Notes: generated by a model from the letters alone, not told the origin. Shown: positions 1-8,207, counted from the first letter of the stretch. The stretch is DNA of 64,000 bases from Hymenobacter edaphi (GCF_003258365.1 NZ_QHKM01000005.1:1-64000); one strand, 5' to 3'. Translations and numbers: made by a program.

Positions 1-186
1 TAGCAAACTCGGTCGCCACTTTGCAAGTTCCAAGCCCAGGTTTTTTTCTGGTCGCTCTCGGCAACCGGCCGTTTCACAGCGAAACGGAGGGCAAAGATCG
101 GAACTTCTTTCCTTTCGTGTCAAGACCAGCAGCCACCTTTTTTTTCGCCGCCTGCTGTCCTCGCCGCCTCCTGCTGAAGCGGGGTG
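1..186 (-). other. Leader region of an off-window leftward transcript, probably an rRNA operon
   Basis: No convincing gene is seen here. Read leftward, the segment lies downstream of two or three strong promoter matches and contains a perfect 7-bp hairpin (69-75 with 81-87, loop ACAGC) and a short CCAG/CTGG stem around 44-58. Multiple promoters plus a structured untranslated leader is typical of rRNA or tRNA operons in Bacteroidota, so a 16S rRNA gene may begin just left of position 1. That is inference, because no rRNA sequence is inside the window. A 68-codon plus-strand open frame at 21-227 crosses the promoters and is not believed. Confidence 0.4.
92..123 (-). promoter_or_regulatory. Bacteroidota promoter P3 (leftward)
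   Basis: On the minus strand TTG (123-121) is followed by 21 nt and then GATCTTTG (99-92), one base off the TAnnTTTG -7 consensus. The TTG is part of TTGACA. The spacing is the same as in the neighbouring P2. Confidence 0.5.
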
Positions 187-218
187 CAAAGGTAGCATCA
201 CCGCTTCGAAAAAGTCAA
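187..218 (-). promoter_or_regulatory. Bacteroidota promoter P2 (leftward)
   Basis: On the minus strand TTGAC (TTG at 218-216) is followed by 21 nt and then a perfect -7 box TACCTTTG (194-187). It reads out of the window to the left. Confidence 0.7.
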
Positions 219-291
219 GCAACTTGACCGAAAAACTTTTCAAGACTTCCTCATTCGAGGTTTTAGCTGGCCGTTTGCCGAACTGGGATGA

Positions 292-321
292 CAAAGGTAA
301 GGCCCGCTTGCGCAATGTCAA
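292..321 (-). promoter_or_regulatory. Bacteroidota promoter P1 (leftward), inside the purA terminator
   Basis: On the minus strand TTGAC (TTG at 321-319), exactly 19 nt, then TACCTTTG (299-292): a full consensus match. The spacer is one arm and the loop of the purA terminator hairpin, so the stop of one unit and the start of the next share the same bases. Confidence 0.65.
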
Positions 322-330
322 GCGGGCCTT
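299..330 (-). terminator. purA terminator hairpin
   Basis: Perfect 12-bp inverted repeat (AAGGCCCGCTTG at 299-310, complement at 319-330) with an 8-nt loop, lying 24 bp past the purA stop. The tail read leftward is TTACCTTTGTC, so the U-tract is weak. Confidence 0.7.
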
Positions 331-353
331 CGCATTTATTTTCCGACTGACGA

Positions 354-1625
354 CTAGTTCCGGTGGATTGTGCTGATGCGGTCGGGCCCTACGCTGACGA
401 TGCTTACGGGAACTTGCAACTGCTGCTCAAGGTATTGCACGTAGGCGGTGAGTTGGGCAGGCAGATTGGCGGAATCCGAGATATTGTCGAGGCTGGTTTG
501 CCAGCCGGGCAGAGGGCTATACTCAGGAGTTAATTCCTGCAGTTCGGCGAGGTCGGGCAGATGCTCGGTAGTACTGCCGTCGGGGCGACGGTAGTGGGTG
601 CAGACCTGGATTTCGTCGAAATCGGAAAGCACGTCGGCTTTCATCAGGTGGATTTCGGTGACGCCGTTCAGCATGATGGCGTAGCGCAGGGCCGGCAGGT
701 CGATCCAGCCGCAACGGCGGGGGCGGCCGGTGGTAGAGCCAAATTCGCGGCCAGCCTGGCGGATCTTCTCCCCTACTTCGTCGTGAAGCTCGGTGGGGAA
801 CGGGCCGCTGCCGACGCGGGTGCAGTAGGCTTTGCTGATGCCGTACACCTTATCGATGTGCTTCGGGGCGATGCCGAGGCCGGTGCAGGCGCCGGCTACC
901 ACGGTGCTGGAGGAGGTGACGAAGGGATAGGTGCCGAAGTCGATGTCGAGCAGAGAGCCTTGGGCGCCTTCGGCCAGGATGCGTTTGCCCTGGGCCAGCA
1001 GGTCGTTGAGCAGGTACTCGGTATCAACAAGGCGGAGCTGGCGGAGCTCTTCGACGGCTTCGAAGAAGATGGGCTCGGCTTCTTCGATTTCCAGCTCGCG
1101 CTGGTGGAAGTTGGCGAGCTGGCGGTGCCGCTCGACGGCTTCGTTGTAGCGCTCCTTAAAGTTGGGGTGCAGGATGTCGCCTACTCGCAGGCCGGTGCGG
1201 CCGATTTTATCCTGGTAGGTCGGGCCGATGCCTTTTAAGGTAGAGCCGATTTTGCCGCCGCCGCGGGCTTCTTCCCAGATCCGGTCCAGCGCGCGGTGCG
1301 ACGGGAGGATTAGCTGGGCTTTCTTGGAGATGTAGAGGTTGGCGGTGCCGTCGACGCCGCGGGCGGTGAGCTTGCGCAGCTCTTCGCGGAAGACGACGGG
1401 GTCGAGGACGACGCCGTTGCCGACTACATTAATAATGTGCGGGTGGAAGATACCCGATGGCACCTGGTGCAGGACGTGCTTGGTGCCGTTGAAGGTGAGG
1501 GTGTGGCCGGCGTTGGGGCCGCCTTGAAAACGAGCTACTACGTCGTACGTGGGTGCAAGCACGTCCACGATTTTACCTTTTCCTTCGTCGCCCCACTGGA
1601 GGCCAACGAGTACGTCTACGGGCAT
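354..1625 (-). CDS. purA: Adenylosuccinate synthetase
   Basis: Catalyses GTP-dependent ligation of IMP and aspartate to adenylosuccinate, the first committed step to AMP, in the cytoplasm. The 423-residue length is normal for the family. The N-terminal GDEGKGK loop (residues 12-18) and a following NAGHT motif are intact, and the rest aligns with PurA throughout by eye. The ATG directly follows the stop of the STAS gene, so it is the last gene of the fur-STAS-purA unit. A 12-bp hairpin terminator lies 24 bp downstream. PurA is a known target of inhibition by (p)ppGpp in several bacteria, and the gene for the (p)ppGpp enzyme is three genes upstream. Nothing odd is seen in the coding sequence. 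Confidence 0.98.
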   Translation of the reverse strand: MPVDVLVGLQWGDEGKGKIVDVLAPTYDVVARFQGGPNAGHTLTFNGTKHVLHQVPSGIFHPHIINVVGNGVVLDPVVFREELRKLTARGVDGTANLYISKKAQLILPSHRALDRIWEEARGGGKIGSTLKGIGPTYQDKIGRTGLRVGDILHPNFKERYNEAVERHRQLANFHQRELEIEEAEPIFFEAVEELRQLRLVDTEYLLNDLLAQGKRILAEGAQGSLLDIDFGTYPFVTSSSTVVAGACTGLGIAPKHIDKVYGISKAYCTRVGSGPFPTELHDEVGEKIRQAGREFGSTTGRPRRCGWIDLPALRYAIMLNGVTEIHLMKADVLSDFDEIQVCTHYRRPDGSTTEHLPDLAELQELTPEYSPLPGWQTSLDNISDSANLPAQLTAYVQYLEQQLQVPVSIVSVGPDRISTIHRN

Positions 1626-1976
1626 TTAATTGGCGTTTTTGAGCAAGCTAGAGGCAGCTGCTTCGTCGTCGGCGATGGTGAAGATGGAGGTGAGTTTGGT
1701 TAGCGCCAGCATTTTGCGCGGGTGCTCGGCGGGGTTGATCAGGACCAGCTCGCCGCCGCGGCTGCGGAACTTGGTCAGCAGCGATACGAGCACGCCAATG
1801 CCGGAGCTGTTGACGTAGCGGACGTTGGAAAGGTCGACGGAGCAGAGCTTAACGGCTTCGTCGCCGAGGTGCTGGTCAACGGTCTGGAGGAGTTGTTGGG
1901 AATCGGGGCTGCCAATCAGGTCGCCGGAGAGGCGGACCGAGAGGATGCCGTCTTGCAGGTTGGCGTCGGTTCTCAT
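1626..1976 (-). CDS. STAS-domain anti-sigma factor antagonist-like protein
   Basis: 116 residues forming a single STAS domain of the SpoIIAA/RsbV type. The phosphorylation-loop motif NSSGIG is at residues 56-61 (Ser57 or Ser58 as phospho-acceptor), preceded by the usual beta-strand VDLSNVRYV. Family members switch sigma-factor or enzyme activity by binding an anti-sigma kinase when unphosphorylated. No RsbW-like kinase or PP2C phosphatase is nearby, so the partner is unknown. The start overlaps the fur stop by 4 bases (ATGA) and the stop abuts the purA ATG, so the three genes must be translationally linked. The family call is firm; the pathway is not. Confidence 0.85.
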   Translation of the reverse strand: MRTDANLQDGILSVRLSGDLIGSPDSQQLLQTVDQHLGDEAVKLCSVDLSNVRYVNSSGIGVLVSLLTKFRSRGGELVLINPAEHPRKMLALTKLTSIFTIADDEAAASSLLKNAN

Positions 1977-2443
1977 TCAGGGTTGGTACGAGCGGCTTTG
2001 GCGCGGCAGTCGCCGCAAATGCCGTAAAGATTTAGAGAGTGGTGCAAGATATGGAAGTTCAATAACTCCCCGACCATGGTTTGGATGCCGTGGATGCGCG
2101 GGTCGCAGAACTCCACGACTTTGTGGCACTCGGTGCAGATGACGTGGTCGTGCTGGCGGTAGCCGTAGGACTTCTCGTACTGCGCGAGGTTGCGGCCGAA
2201 CTGGTGCTTGCTGACAAGGTGATGCTCGACCAGCAAATCCAAGGTGTTGTACACGGTGGCGCGGCTGACCTGCACGCCGCGGTCTTTCATGCCGGCGTAG
2301 AGCTCCTCCACGTCGAAGTGGCCGGTGCGCGAGTAGATTTCTTCGAGGATGGCGTACCGCTCGGAGGTTTTGCGCAGGCCCTTGCTTTCGAGGTAGGCGG
2401 TGAAAATCTTCTTTACCTCCTCGTACTTGGCAACATCAAGCAT
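1973..2443 (-). CDS. fur: Fur-family metal-responsive transcriptional repressor
   Basis: 156-residue Fur-type regulator. It has a winged-helix DNA-binding half (residues about 20-85, with the recognition helix near SRATVYNTLDLL) and a metal-binding dimerisation half containing HDH at 98-100, the CxxC pair C103/C106 and a second pair C143/C146. The two CxxC motifs indicate a structural zinc site. Whether it senses iron, zinc or peroxide cannot be told from sequence. Its ATG lies 74 bp downstream of the relA/spoT stop, and it overlaps the STAS gene by 4 bp. A Fur gene placed before purA is a familiar arrangement in Bacteroidota, from memory. No clear TAnnTTTG box lies in the 74-bp gap, so readthrough from relA is possible. 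Confidence 0.9.
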   Translation of the reverse strand: MLDVAKYEEVKKIFTAYLESKGLRKTSERYAILEEIYSRTGHFDVEELYAGMKDRGVQVSRATVYNTLDLLVEHHLVSKHQFGRNLAQYEKSYGYRQHDHVICTECHKVVEFCDPRIHGIQTMVGELLNFHILHHSLNLYGICGDCRAKAARTNPE

Positions 2444-2517
2444 TTTGTGCTCCTATATATACTAAGGTGTACCAGCTATGTACTCCGACATGCTGAAATG
2501 ACGAACCGTTAACCGGT

Positions 2518-4725
2518 TCAGGACCCAAACCGTTCGACCGAAAGCACGCCGCGCACCCGGCTGAGACGCTGGATCAGCTTCTCGAGGTGGGCCGTGTCGT
2601 TGACGAACACCATGATCTGGCCCTCGAACATGCCGTCGTCGGAGTCGATGGTGATGGAGCGCATGTTTACCTTGAGGCTGTTGCTGATGATTTTGGTTAC
2701 GTCGTTGACGAGGCCAACGCGGTCGGAGCCCTTGATGCGGATGCCGGCCAGGAAGGCAAGCTCCAGTTGCTCGGTCCACTTGGCGCGCACGATGCGGTTG
2801 CCGAAGCTGGACATGAGCGTGGTGGCTTTCGGGCAGGACGTACGGTGGATGACGATGCCCTGGTCGGTTTCGAAGCCGAACACGTCGTCGCCGGGGATGG
2901 GGTTGCAGCAGGTGGCGATGGTATGGCGGATCTGGTCGGTGGTCTGGCCGATGACCAGCATATCCGGGCGCACGCCGCGCAGCTTCTGTACTTCCTGGTC
3001 GAAGGCCTTTGGCTCCAGCATCGAGGGGGTGCGCGGGAGCGGGACGGTGGGGTCGAACAGGCTTTCCTTGATTTCGCGGCCGTCGACCTGCCCGATGGCC
3101 AGGCGGTAGTAGAATTCGTGGGCGTTGTGGACGTTGAAGTGCGCCAACAGGCGGTTCAGGTTATCCGGCGTCTGCTCCACTCCTATCAGCTCCAGGCGCT
3201 TTTCGAGCAGGAATTTGCCGTCCTCGGCTTTAGCCCGCTTGTCGTCGCGCAGGTAATCCTTGATGCTGCTACGCGCTTTCGAGGTGGTGACGTAGCTAAG
3301 CCACTCCTCGGTGGGGCGCTGCTTCTGCGAAGTCAGGATTTCAATCTGGTCCCCGTTGCGCAGGCGGTAGCTGAGCGGCTCCAGCTTCTGGTTGACCTTG
3401 GCGCCGAGGCACTGCAGGCCAATCTGGGTGTGGATTTCGAAGGCGAAATCCAGCGCGGTGGCGCCGTCGGGCAGAATAACCAGCTTGCCTTTCGGGGTGA
3501 AGACGTAAACCTCTTTGACGAAGAGGTTCTGGCGGAACTCGTCCATAAACTCCAGGGCGCTGGAGTTGTTGGTTTCGAGCATCTCGCGCACCTTGTTAAT
3601 CCACGCTTCGAGCGAGGATTCAGGCTGCACGGCGCCGGTGTCCTTGTACTTCCAGTGGGCGGCGTAGCCTTTCTCGGCAATGTCGTCCATGCGCCGGGAG
3701 CGGATCTGCACTTCCACCCACTGGCCGGTCTGCGACATGACGGTGGTGTGCAGGCTCTCGTAGCCGTTGGCTTTGGGCGTGCTCACCCAGTCGCGCAGGC
3801 GGTCGGGGTTGGGCTGGTAGAAGTCGGTGACGATGGAGTAGACGCGCCAGCAGGCGGCTTTTTCCTGCTCCGGCGGCACGTCGAGGATGATGCGGATGGC
3901 AAACAGGTCGTAGACTTCCTCGAAGGGAATGTTCTGCTTGCGCATCTTACGCAGGATGGAGTAGATGCTCTTGGGCCGGCCCTTGATTTCGAAGTCGAAG
4001 CCCTGGGATTTTAGCTCGTCGTCGAGCGGGGCCACGAACTCCTTGATAAAGCGGTTGCGGGCGCCGCGGCTCTGGCGCACCTTCTGCGTCAGGTCGCGGA
4101 AGGTGTCGGTGTCGGTGTACTTGAGGTGCAGGTCCTCCAGCTCGCTCTTGATAGCGTAGAGGCCGAGACGGTGGGCCAGCGGGGCGTAGAGGTAGATGGT
4201 TTCCGACGCGATTTTGAGCTGCTTGTGGCGCGGCATCGAGTCGAGCGTCCGCATGTTGTGCAGGCGGTCGGCGATTTTGATGAGGATAACGCGCACGTCT
4301 TCCGACAGCGTCAGCAGCATCTTGCGGAAGTTCTCGGCCTGCTCGGAGGTGCCGTAGTCGAATACGCCCGAAATCTTGGTCAGGCCGTCGACGATGCGGG
4401 CGACCTTGGTGCCGAACTCGCGCTCCACGTCGGAAATTTCCCAGGGCGTGTCCTCCACCACGTCGTGCAGCAGGGCCGCCACGATGCTGGTGGTGCCCAA
4501 GCCGATTTCCTCCACCACAATCTGCGCCACGGCCAGCGGGTGCAGGATGTACGGCTCGCCGGACTTGCGGCGCATGTCCTTGTGGGCCTCCAGGGAGGTG
4601 TTGAAGGCCTTTTTGATGAGCTTGGCGTCGCCACCCTTAAGGTAGGGCTTGGCCGTGCGGAGCAGTTTGCGGTAGTGGCGCAGGATTTCCTGCCGCTCTA
4701 CCTCCGGATCTATGAGAGTTGCCAT
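2518..4725 (-). CDS. Bifunctional (p)ppGpp synthetase/hydrolase, RelA/SpoT family
   Basis: 735 residues, the full length of a long RSH protein. Domains in order: HD hydrolase (about 45-190, with His62 and H87-D88...E91-D92, so the hydrolase looks active), synthetase (about 240-400), TGS (about 405-465), zinc-finger/helical region, and a C-terminal ACT domain (about 660-735). It makes and degrades the stringent-response alarmone using GTP/GDP and ATP on the ribosome. It is the first gene of a possible relA-fur-STAS-purA unit. Upstream, CGAAGGTA at 4767-4774 is a one-mismatch minus-strand -7 box without a good -33 partner. The intact HD motif argues for the bifunctional Rel/SpoT type over a synthetase-only RelA. 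Confidence 0.95.
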   Translation of the reverse strand: MATLIDPEVERQEILRHYRKLLRTAKPYLKGGDAKLIKKAFNTSLEAHKDMRRKSGEPYILHPLAVAQIVVEEIGLGTTSIVAALLHDVVEDTPWEISDVEREFGTKVARIVDGLTKISGVFDYGTSEQAENFRKMLLTLSEDVRVILIKIADRLHNMRTLDSMPRHKQLKIASETIYLYAPLAHRLGLYAIKSELEDLHLKYTDTDTFRDLTQKVRQSRGARNRFIKEFVAPLDDELKSQGFDFEIKGRPKSIYSILRKMRKQNIPFEEVYDLFAIRIILDVPPEQEKAACWRVYSIVTDFYQPNPDRLRDWVSTPKANGYESLHTTVMSQTGQWVEVQIRSRRMDDIAEKGYAAHWKYKDTGAVQPESSLEAWINKVREMLETNNSSALEFMDEFRQNLFVKEVYVFTPKGKLVILPDGATALDFAFEIHTQIGLQCLGAKVNQKLEPLSYRLRNGDQIEILTSQKQRPTEEWLSYVTTSKARSSIKDYLRDDKRAKAEDGKFLLEKRLELIGVEQTPDNLNRLLAHFNVHNAHEFYYRLAIGQVDGREIKESLFDPTVPLPRTPSMLEPKAFDQEVQKLRGVRPDMLVIGQTTDQIRHTIATCCNPIPGDDVFGFETDQGIVIHRTSCPKATTLMSSFGNRIVRAKWTEQLELAFLAGIRIKGSDRVGLVNDVTKIISNSLKVNMRSITIDSDDGMFEGQIMVFVNDTAHLEKLIQRLSRVRGVLSVERFGS

Positions 4726-4987
4726 TGGCGAAAAAGCACTGCGGGCCGCTTGCGAAGGGCGGCCGACGAAGGTACGAAAACCGCGCCCGGTGGGGTCCCT
4801 CCTATTGGGCGGAACTGTTCGGAAGCACGGTTCGGCTGGGCGAAGGGGTGGTTGGTTCTGGGTAAGATAACAGCGGATGGGGGCTGGGCGTTACCGGCAC
4901 GGCCTAATAAGCGCAATGGGGAATACCATTAAGTCGCACAGTTGGAGCGGACATGAGTAGATGTTACTTTCCGACAAAATATATCTC

Positions 4988-5458
4988 ATGAAAAGCTTAC
5001 TCTTATTTGCCCTTCTGCTGGTTTGTGGCATTGCAAAAGCTCAAGCTCCGATGCCATACGATCATCGAGACCCTTATGGGCAATATATTGGTAAGACAGT
5101 GGACCAGATTTTCGAGGCAATGAAAACAAATGCAAGTTTCCGATATGGAGACCATTTGCTGCTTGCTCCCAAACCCGGTTCGCTTCTTTTTTACGTTGGG
5201 GCAAATGGCATGGAGTTAAGCTATCTGATTATAGATGGGATGGCGACTGAGGTTATGATTAGCATTCCAAAAGGTGCTCCAGCTGCGGATAACATGCTAA
5301 AGTTCGTAGCAGCCAACTGCCAAATGATGGGGTCGTTGCCGGATGGTAGTGCCACACGTTACCAAAGTCCATACGCTCGTATCATGGTCTATGAAGCACC
5401 AGCTTATGAGGACCGTGAGGACCGTCTTTGCTTCAGATATACTCCTATCCCGCGCTGA
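4988..5458 (+). CDS. Secreted hypothetical protein (AT-rich orphan)
   Basis: 156 residues starting at the ATG that opens a clean signal peptide (MKSLLLFALLLVCGIAKAQA, cleavage after about residue 20). An in-frame codon nine triplets upstream would spoil the signal, so it is not used. The mature part is small and soluble, with no cysteine cluster or motif I recognise; the closing segment has one Cys near the end. Codon use is clearly AT-richer than the flanking relA and tig genes, suggesting recent acquisition or relaxed selection. A candidate promoter TTG (4942-4944)-N19-TTACTTTC (4964-4971) lies 17 bp before the ATG. A strong terminator follows at 5476, and a dispersed palindromic repeat at 5573. 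Function unknown. Confidence 0.7.
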   Translation: MKSLLLFALLLVCGIAKAQAPMPYDHRDPYGQYIGKTVDQIFEAMKTNASFRYGDHLLLAPKPGSLLFYVGANGMELSYLIIDGMATEVMISIPKGAPAADNMLKFVAANCQMMGSLPDGSATRYQSPYARIMVYEAPAYEDREDRLCFRYTPIPR

Positions 5459-5475
5459 AGCATTTAAAAAAACAG

Positions 5476-5512
5476 AAAAGGCCCCGTTGCTACTCCAGCA
5501 GGGCCTTTTTTA
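5476..5512 (+). terminator. Intrinsic terminator after the secreted hypothetical gene
   Basis: AAAAGGCCC / GGGCCTTTT stem with an inner TGCT/AGCA stem and a run of six T at the 3' end. Confidence 0.85.
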
Positions 5513-5572
5513 TTGAGCCCACACTCCAATCATTTACAGGACTGACTGTTTGGTTAATTCGGAACATACAAC

Positions 5573-5610
5573 GAAGCGGTAAAGATGCTTCGGCTGCGCT
5601 CAGCCTAACG
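5573..5610 (+). repeat. Dispersed repeat family A, diverged copy
   Basis: GAAGCGGTAAAGATGCTTCG then GCTGCGCTCAGC. It matches the reverse complement of the copy at 8121-8161 with a few changes. The element lies between a terminator and the tRNA promoter. Confidence 0.6.
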
Positions 5611-5658
5611 GCCCAATGCCACCCGCAGCGCCGCCTAACCGCCAACCCGGCGCAAGGG

Positions 5659-5689
5659 TTTGATATTCCGGCGCACTTGCTTAGCTTTG
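5659..5689 (+). promoter_or_regulatory. Promoter of tRNA-Leu
   Basis: TTTG (5659-5662), exactly 19 nt, then TAGCTTTG (5682-5689). This is a full match to the Bacteroidota primary-sigma consensus, ending 26 bp before the tRNA 5' end. Confidence 0.85.
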
Positions 5690-5715
5690 CGGCCCCGCGG
5701 CGACCGGCCCGGCAT

Positions 5716-5800
5716 GCGGATGTGGCGAAATTGGTAGACGTGCCAGACTTAGGATCTGGTGCCGCAAGGCGTGTGGGTTCGAGTCCCTCCATCCGCACCA
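5716..5800 (+). tRNA. tRNA-Leu (anticodon UAG)
   Basis: 85 nt with encoded CCA end. Acceptor arm GCGGATG pairs with CATCCGC. The anticodon stem CCAGA/TCTGG (5743-5747, 5755-5759) encloses the loop CTTAGGA with anticodon TAG at 5750-5752. A long variable arm and the TTCGAGTCC T-loop are present, as expected of a class II leucine tRNA. Confidence 0.97.
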
Positions 5801-5832
5801 CTTCTCTGCCGTTTCGATGGCAGCCTCAATGC

Positions 5833-5883
5833 AGGCCCTCAACACCCCGGCCCCGGTGCGTTGGGGGCTTGTTGCCTTTTTAT
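5833..5883 (+). terminator. Probable tRNA terminator
   Basis: Imperfect 11-bp stem (5833-5843 with 5860-5870, two G-T wobbles) followed after a short gap by CCTTTTTATC. Its position argues that tig translation starts downstream of it. Confidence 0.5.
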
Positions 5884-5927
5884 CTAACTGGGCCCACGGC
5901 CCGCTTACTTTTAACCTCCGACTCGTT

Positions 5928-7256
5928 TTGGACATCACCCTCGACAACAAAGACGAACAGCAGGGCGCCCTGCTGACCGTGCGCCTCACGGAAGCTGACT
6001 ACTCGGAAGCAGTAGAAAAGCAGATCAAGGACGTCAGCAAGCGGGCGCAGATCAAGGGCTTCCGGCCGGGTAAGGTGCCGGCGGCGCTGGTGCGCAAGAT
6101 GTACGGCAAGGGCGTGCTGGTTGACGAAATCAACAAGCAGCTGAACTCGGCCGTCGACACCTACATCAAGGAGAACAAGCTGCGCCTGCTGGGCGAGCCG
6201 CTGCCGGTGCCCGCCAGCGTGGACTTCGACACCCAGAAGGACTTTGAATTCCAGTTCGAGCTGGGCCTGGTGCCCGACTTCTCGCTGCCCACCGGTGACT
6301 CGTTCGAAGTGGAGCGCCCGAAAGTGGAGCTGGACCAGAACACCCTGGACGATACCTACGAGCAGATCGGCCGCCAGTTCGGCGAAAACACCACCCCTGA
6401 AACCTCGGAGGCCGGTGACTACATTTCGGGCCAGCTGAAGCAGGAAACCACCGAGTTTTCGCAGAAAGTGATGCTGCCCACCAACAAGCTGAAAAACAAC
6501 GCCGACAAGTTCGTGGGCGTGAAGGCCGGCGACGTGGTGAGCTTCGACCTGAAGGACGCTTTCGGCGGCGACGCGACCCTGATTGCCAACTTCACGGGCC
6601 TCTCCAAGGAGCTGGCTGCCGGCGTCGATGGCGAGTACACCTTCGAAGTGGAGCAGATTCACCGCTCGCAGCAGTCGGAGTACAACCAGGAGCTGTTCGA
6701 CAAGGTGTTCGGCAAGGACGTGGTGACCTCGAAGGAGGATTTCGACGCCAAAGTGCGCGAAACCATCCAGGAGAACTACGACCGGGAGTCGAACAACGTG
6801 CTGAACCGTCGCCTGATTCAGAAGCTGGTTGACTCCACGGAAATCAACCTGCCCAAGGAATTCTTCAAGAAGTGGCTGCTGGCGGCCAACCAGGGCAAGC
6901 TGACCAAGGAGCAGATCGAGGAGCACTACGACGACTACGAGAAGGAGCTGAAGTGGTCCTTGATCCGCAACAAAGTGGTGGAGGAGCAGGAGCTGAAGGT
7001 GTCGAACGAGGAAATCATGGACCGTACCATGGACAAGATTCTGGCCCAGTTCAACATGCCGGAGGTAGGCGAGGAGCTGCGCGAATCGGTGCGCGGCTTT
7101 GCCGACAATTACCTGCGTCAGGAGAACGGCAAGAACTACGTGCAGGAGTACGAAGCCATTCTGGCAGACAAAGTAGTCGACAACCTGCGTGGTCAGATTG
7201 TTGTTAAGGACCAGCCGATGACGGCCGAGGACTTCCGGAACACCCCGCAGGCGTAA
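5928..7256 (+). CDS. tig: Trigger factor, ribosome-associated chaperone/prolyl isomerase
   Basis: 442 residues from a TTG start that gives the N-terminus [11 protein letters not shown]. The conserved ribosome-binding segment GFRPGKVP lies at about residues 42-49. A central FKBP-like PPIase domain (about 150-250) and the helical C-terminal arms follow. It binds the exit tunnel and shelters nascent chains. The open frame extends upstream to an ATG at 5817, but that stretch crosses a likely tRNA terminator and encodes nothing conserved, so TTG at 5928 is preferred. It is followed by a strong terminator and then clpP and clpX, the common tig-clpP-clpX order, here as separate transcription units. 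The start codon is the only uncertain point. Confidence 0.93.
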   Translation: MDITLDNKDEQQGALLTVRLTEADYSEAVEKQIKDVSKRAQIKGFRPGKVPAALVRKMYGKGVLVDEINKQLNSAVDTYIKENKLRLLGEPLPVPASVDFDTQKDFEFQFELGLVPDFSLPTGDSFEVERPKVELDQNTLDDTYEQIGRQFGENTTPETSEAGDYISGQLKQETTEFSQKVMLPTNKLKNNADKFVGVKAGDVVSFDLKDAFGGDATLIANFTGLSKELAAGVDGEYTFEVEQIHRSQQSEYNQELFDKVFGKDVVTSKEDFDAKVRETIQENYDRESNNVLNRRLIQKLVDSTEINLPKEFFKKWLLAANQGKLTKEQIEEHYDDYEKELKWSLIRNKVVEEQELKVSNEEIMDRTMDKILAQFNMPEVGEELRESVRGFADNYLRQENGKNYVQEYEAILADKVVDNLRGQIVVKDQPMTAEDFRNTPQA

Positions 7257-7284
7257 TTTCCGCGCCGGGGTTGATTCCCGCTAA

Positions 7285-7321
7285 AAAAAAGCCCTTACTT
7301 CGTCGGAGTAAGGGCTTTTTT
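7285..7321 (+). terminator. tig terminator (bidirectional shape)
   Basis: GCCCTTACT / AGTAAGGGC stem (7291-7299, 7307-7315) flanked by A8 on the left and T6 on the right. It shows that clpP has its own promoter, and that its coding frame does not start at the upstream codon 7271. Confidence 0.9.
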
Positions 7322-7390
7322 CGTACCCTTGGCTTCCGGTGTTTCCGCTGGCATCACGCCGTACCAATCATTCTCCTACCTCTTCAGTCA

Positions 7391-8095
7391 ATGCTGAACA
7401 AACAGGAATTCCGCAAATTCGCCGTTAAGGGTCAAGGCCTGAGCGGCTTGGGTGTCGATCAGTATCTGCACCACATCGAAGGCCAAAGCAGCCATTTCGT
7501 CACGGGCATGACGCGCTCCGTTATCGAGGAACGCCCCACGCGCTTCGCCGAAATCGACGTATTCTCCCGCCTGATCATGGACCGCATCGTGTTCCTGGGC
7601 ACGCCGGTGGATGATTACATTGCCAACATCATCACCGCCCAGTTGCTGTTCCTGGAGTCGGCCGATGCCAAGAAGGACATTCTGCTCTACATCAACTCGC
7701 CCGGCGGCTCGGTGTACGCCGGCCTCGGCATCTACGACACGATGCAGTACGTGGGTCCGGACGTGGCTACCATCTGCACCGGCCTGGCTGCCTCCATGGG
7801 CGCCGTGTTGCTCGCCGGCGGGGCCAAGGACAAGCGCTCGGCCCTCCCCCACGCCCGCGTGATGATTCACCAGCCCTCGGGCGGCGTGCAGGGTCAGTCG
7901 TCGGACATCGAGATTACCGCCCGCGAAATCCTCAAGCTGAAGAAAGAGCTGTACGACATCCTGGCCAAGCACACCGGCAAAACCTACCAGGAAGTGCACG
8001 ACAACTCCGACCGCGACTACTGGATGCGCGCCGACGAAGCCAAGGAATACGGCATCATCGACGAAGTGCTGGAGCGCCACAAGCTGGAGAAGTAA
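7391..8095 (+). CDS. clpP: ATP-dependent Clp protease proteolytic subunit
   Basis: 234 residues from ATG 7391. The catalytic triad is visible: Ser135 in GLAASMGA, His160 in MIHQPSGG, and Asp209 in the DRDYWM segment, in the positions expected from E. coli ClpP. The handle helix and the C-terminal YGIIDEV are typical. ClpP forms a tetradecameric peptidase barrel in the cytoplasm and is fed unfolded substrates by ClpX, encoded two genes downstream. The N-terminal stretch of about 35 residues before the usual ClpP core is longer than in E. coli and may be a propeptide. A weak TACCCTTG at 7324-7331 could be its -7 box. Confidence 0.97.
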   Translation: MLNKQEFRKFAVKGQGLSGLGVDQYLHHIEGQSSHFVTGMTRSVIEERPTRFAEIDVFSRLIMDRIVFLGTPVDDYIANIITAQLLFLESADAKKDILLYINSPGGSVYAGLGIYDTMQYVGPDVATICTGLAASMGAVLLAGGAKDKRSALPHARVMIHQPSGGVQGQSSDIEITAREILKLKKELYDILAKHTGKTYQEVHDNSDRDYWMRADEAKEYGIIDEVLERHKLEK

Positions 8096-8120
8096 TTTCT
8101 TGGCGACGCTGAAATAATCA

Positions 8121-8184
8121 GAACGTCATGCTGAGCTTGCCGAAGCATCTCTACCGCTTCCTTGCAGCCTGCAGCATGACGTTC
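8121..8184. repeat. Dispersed repeat family A with 13-bp terminal inverted repeats
   Basis: GAACGTCATGCTG at 8121-8133 is perfectly inverted at 8172-8184. Bases 8121-8155 are repeated in inverted orientation at 8472-8506 with one mismatch in 35. The element lies between clpP and an AT-rich orphan gene. There is no open frame inside. Confidence 0.85.
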
Positions 8185-8207
8185 TTGTGTTTCAAGAATT
8201 AAGCTTG

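Noticed and set aside
21-227. 68-codon plus-strand gene at the left edge
   Set aside because: It crosses opposing promoter elements and has no protein-like features.
5817-5927. ATG at 5817 as the start of trigger factor
   Set aside because: The extra 37 residues have no family match and cross a probable tRNA terminator; conserved sequence begins at the TTG at 5928.
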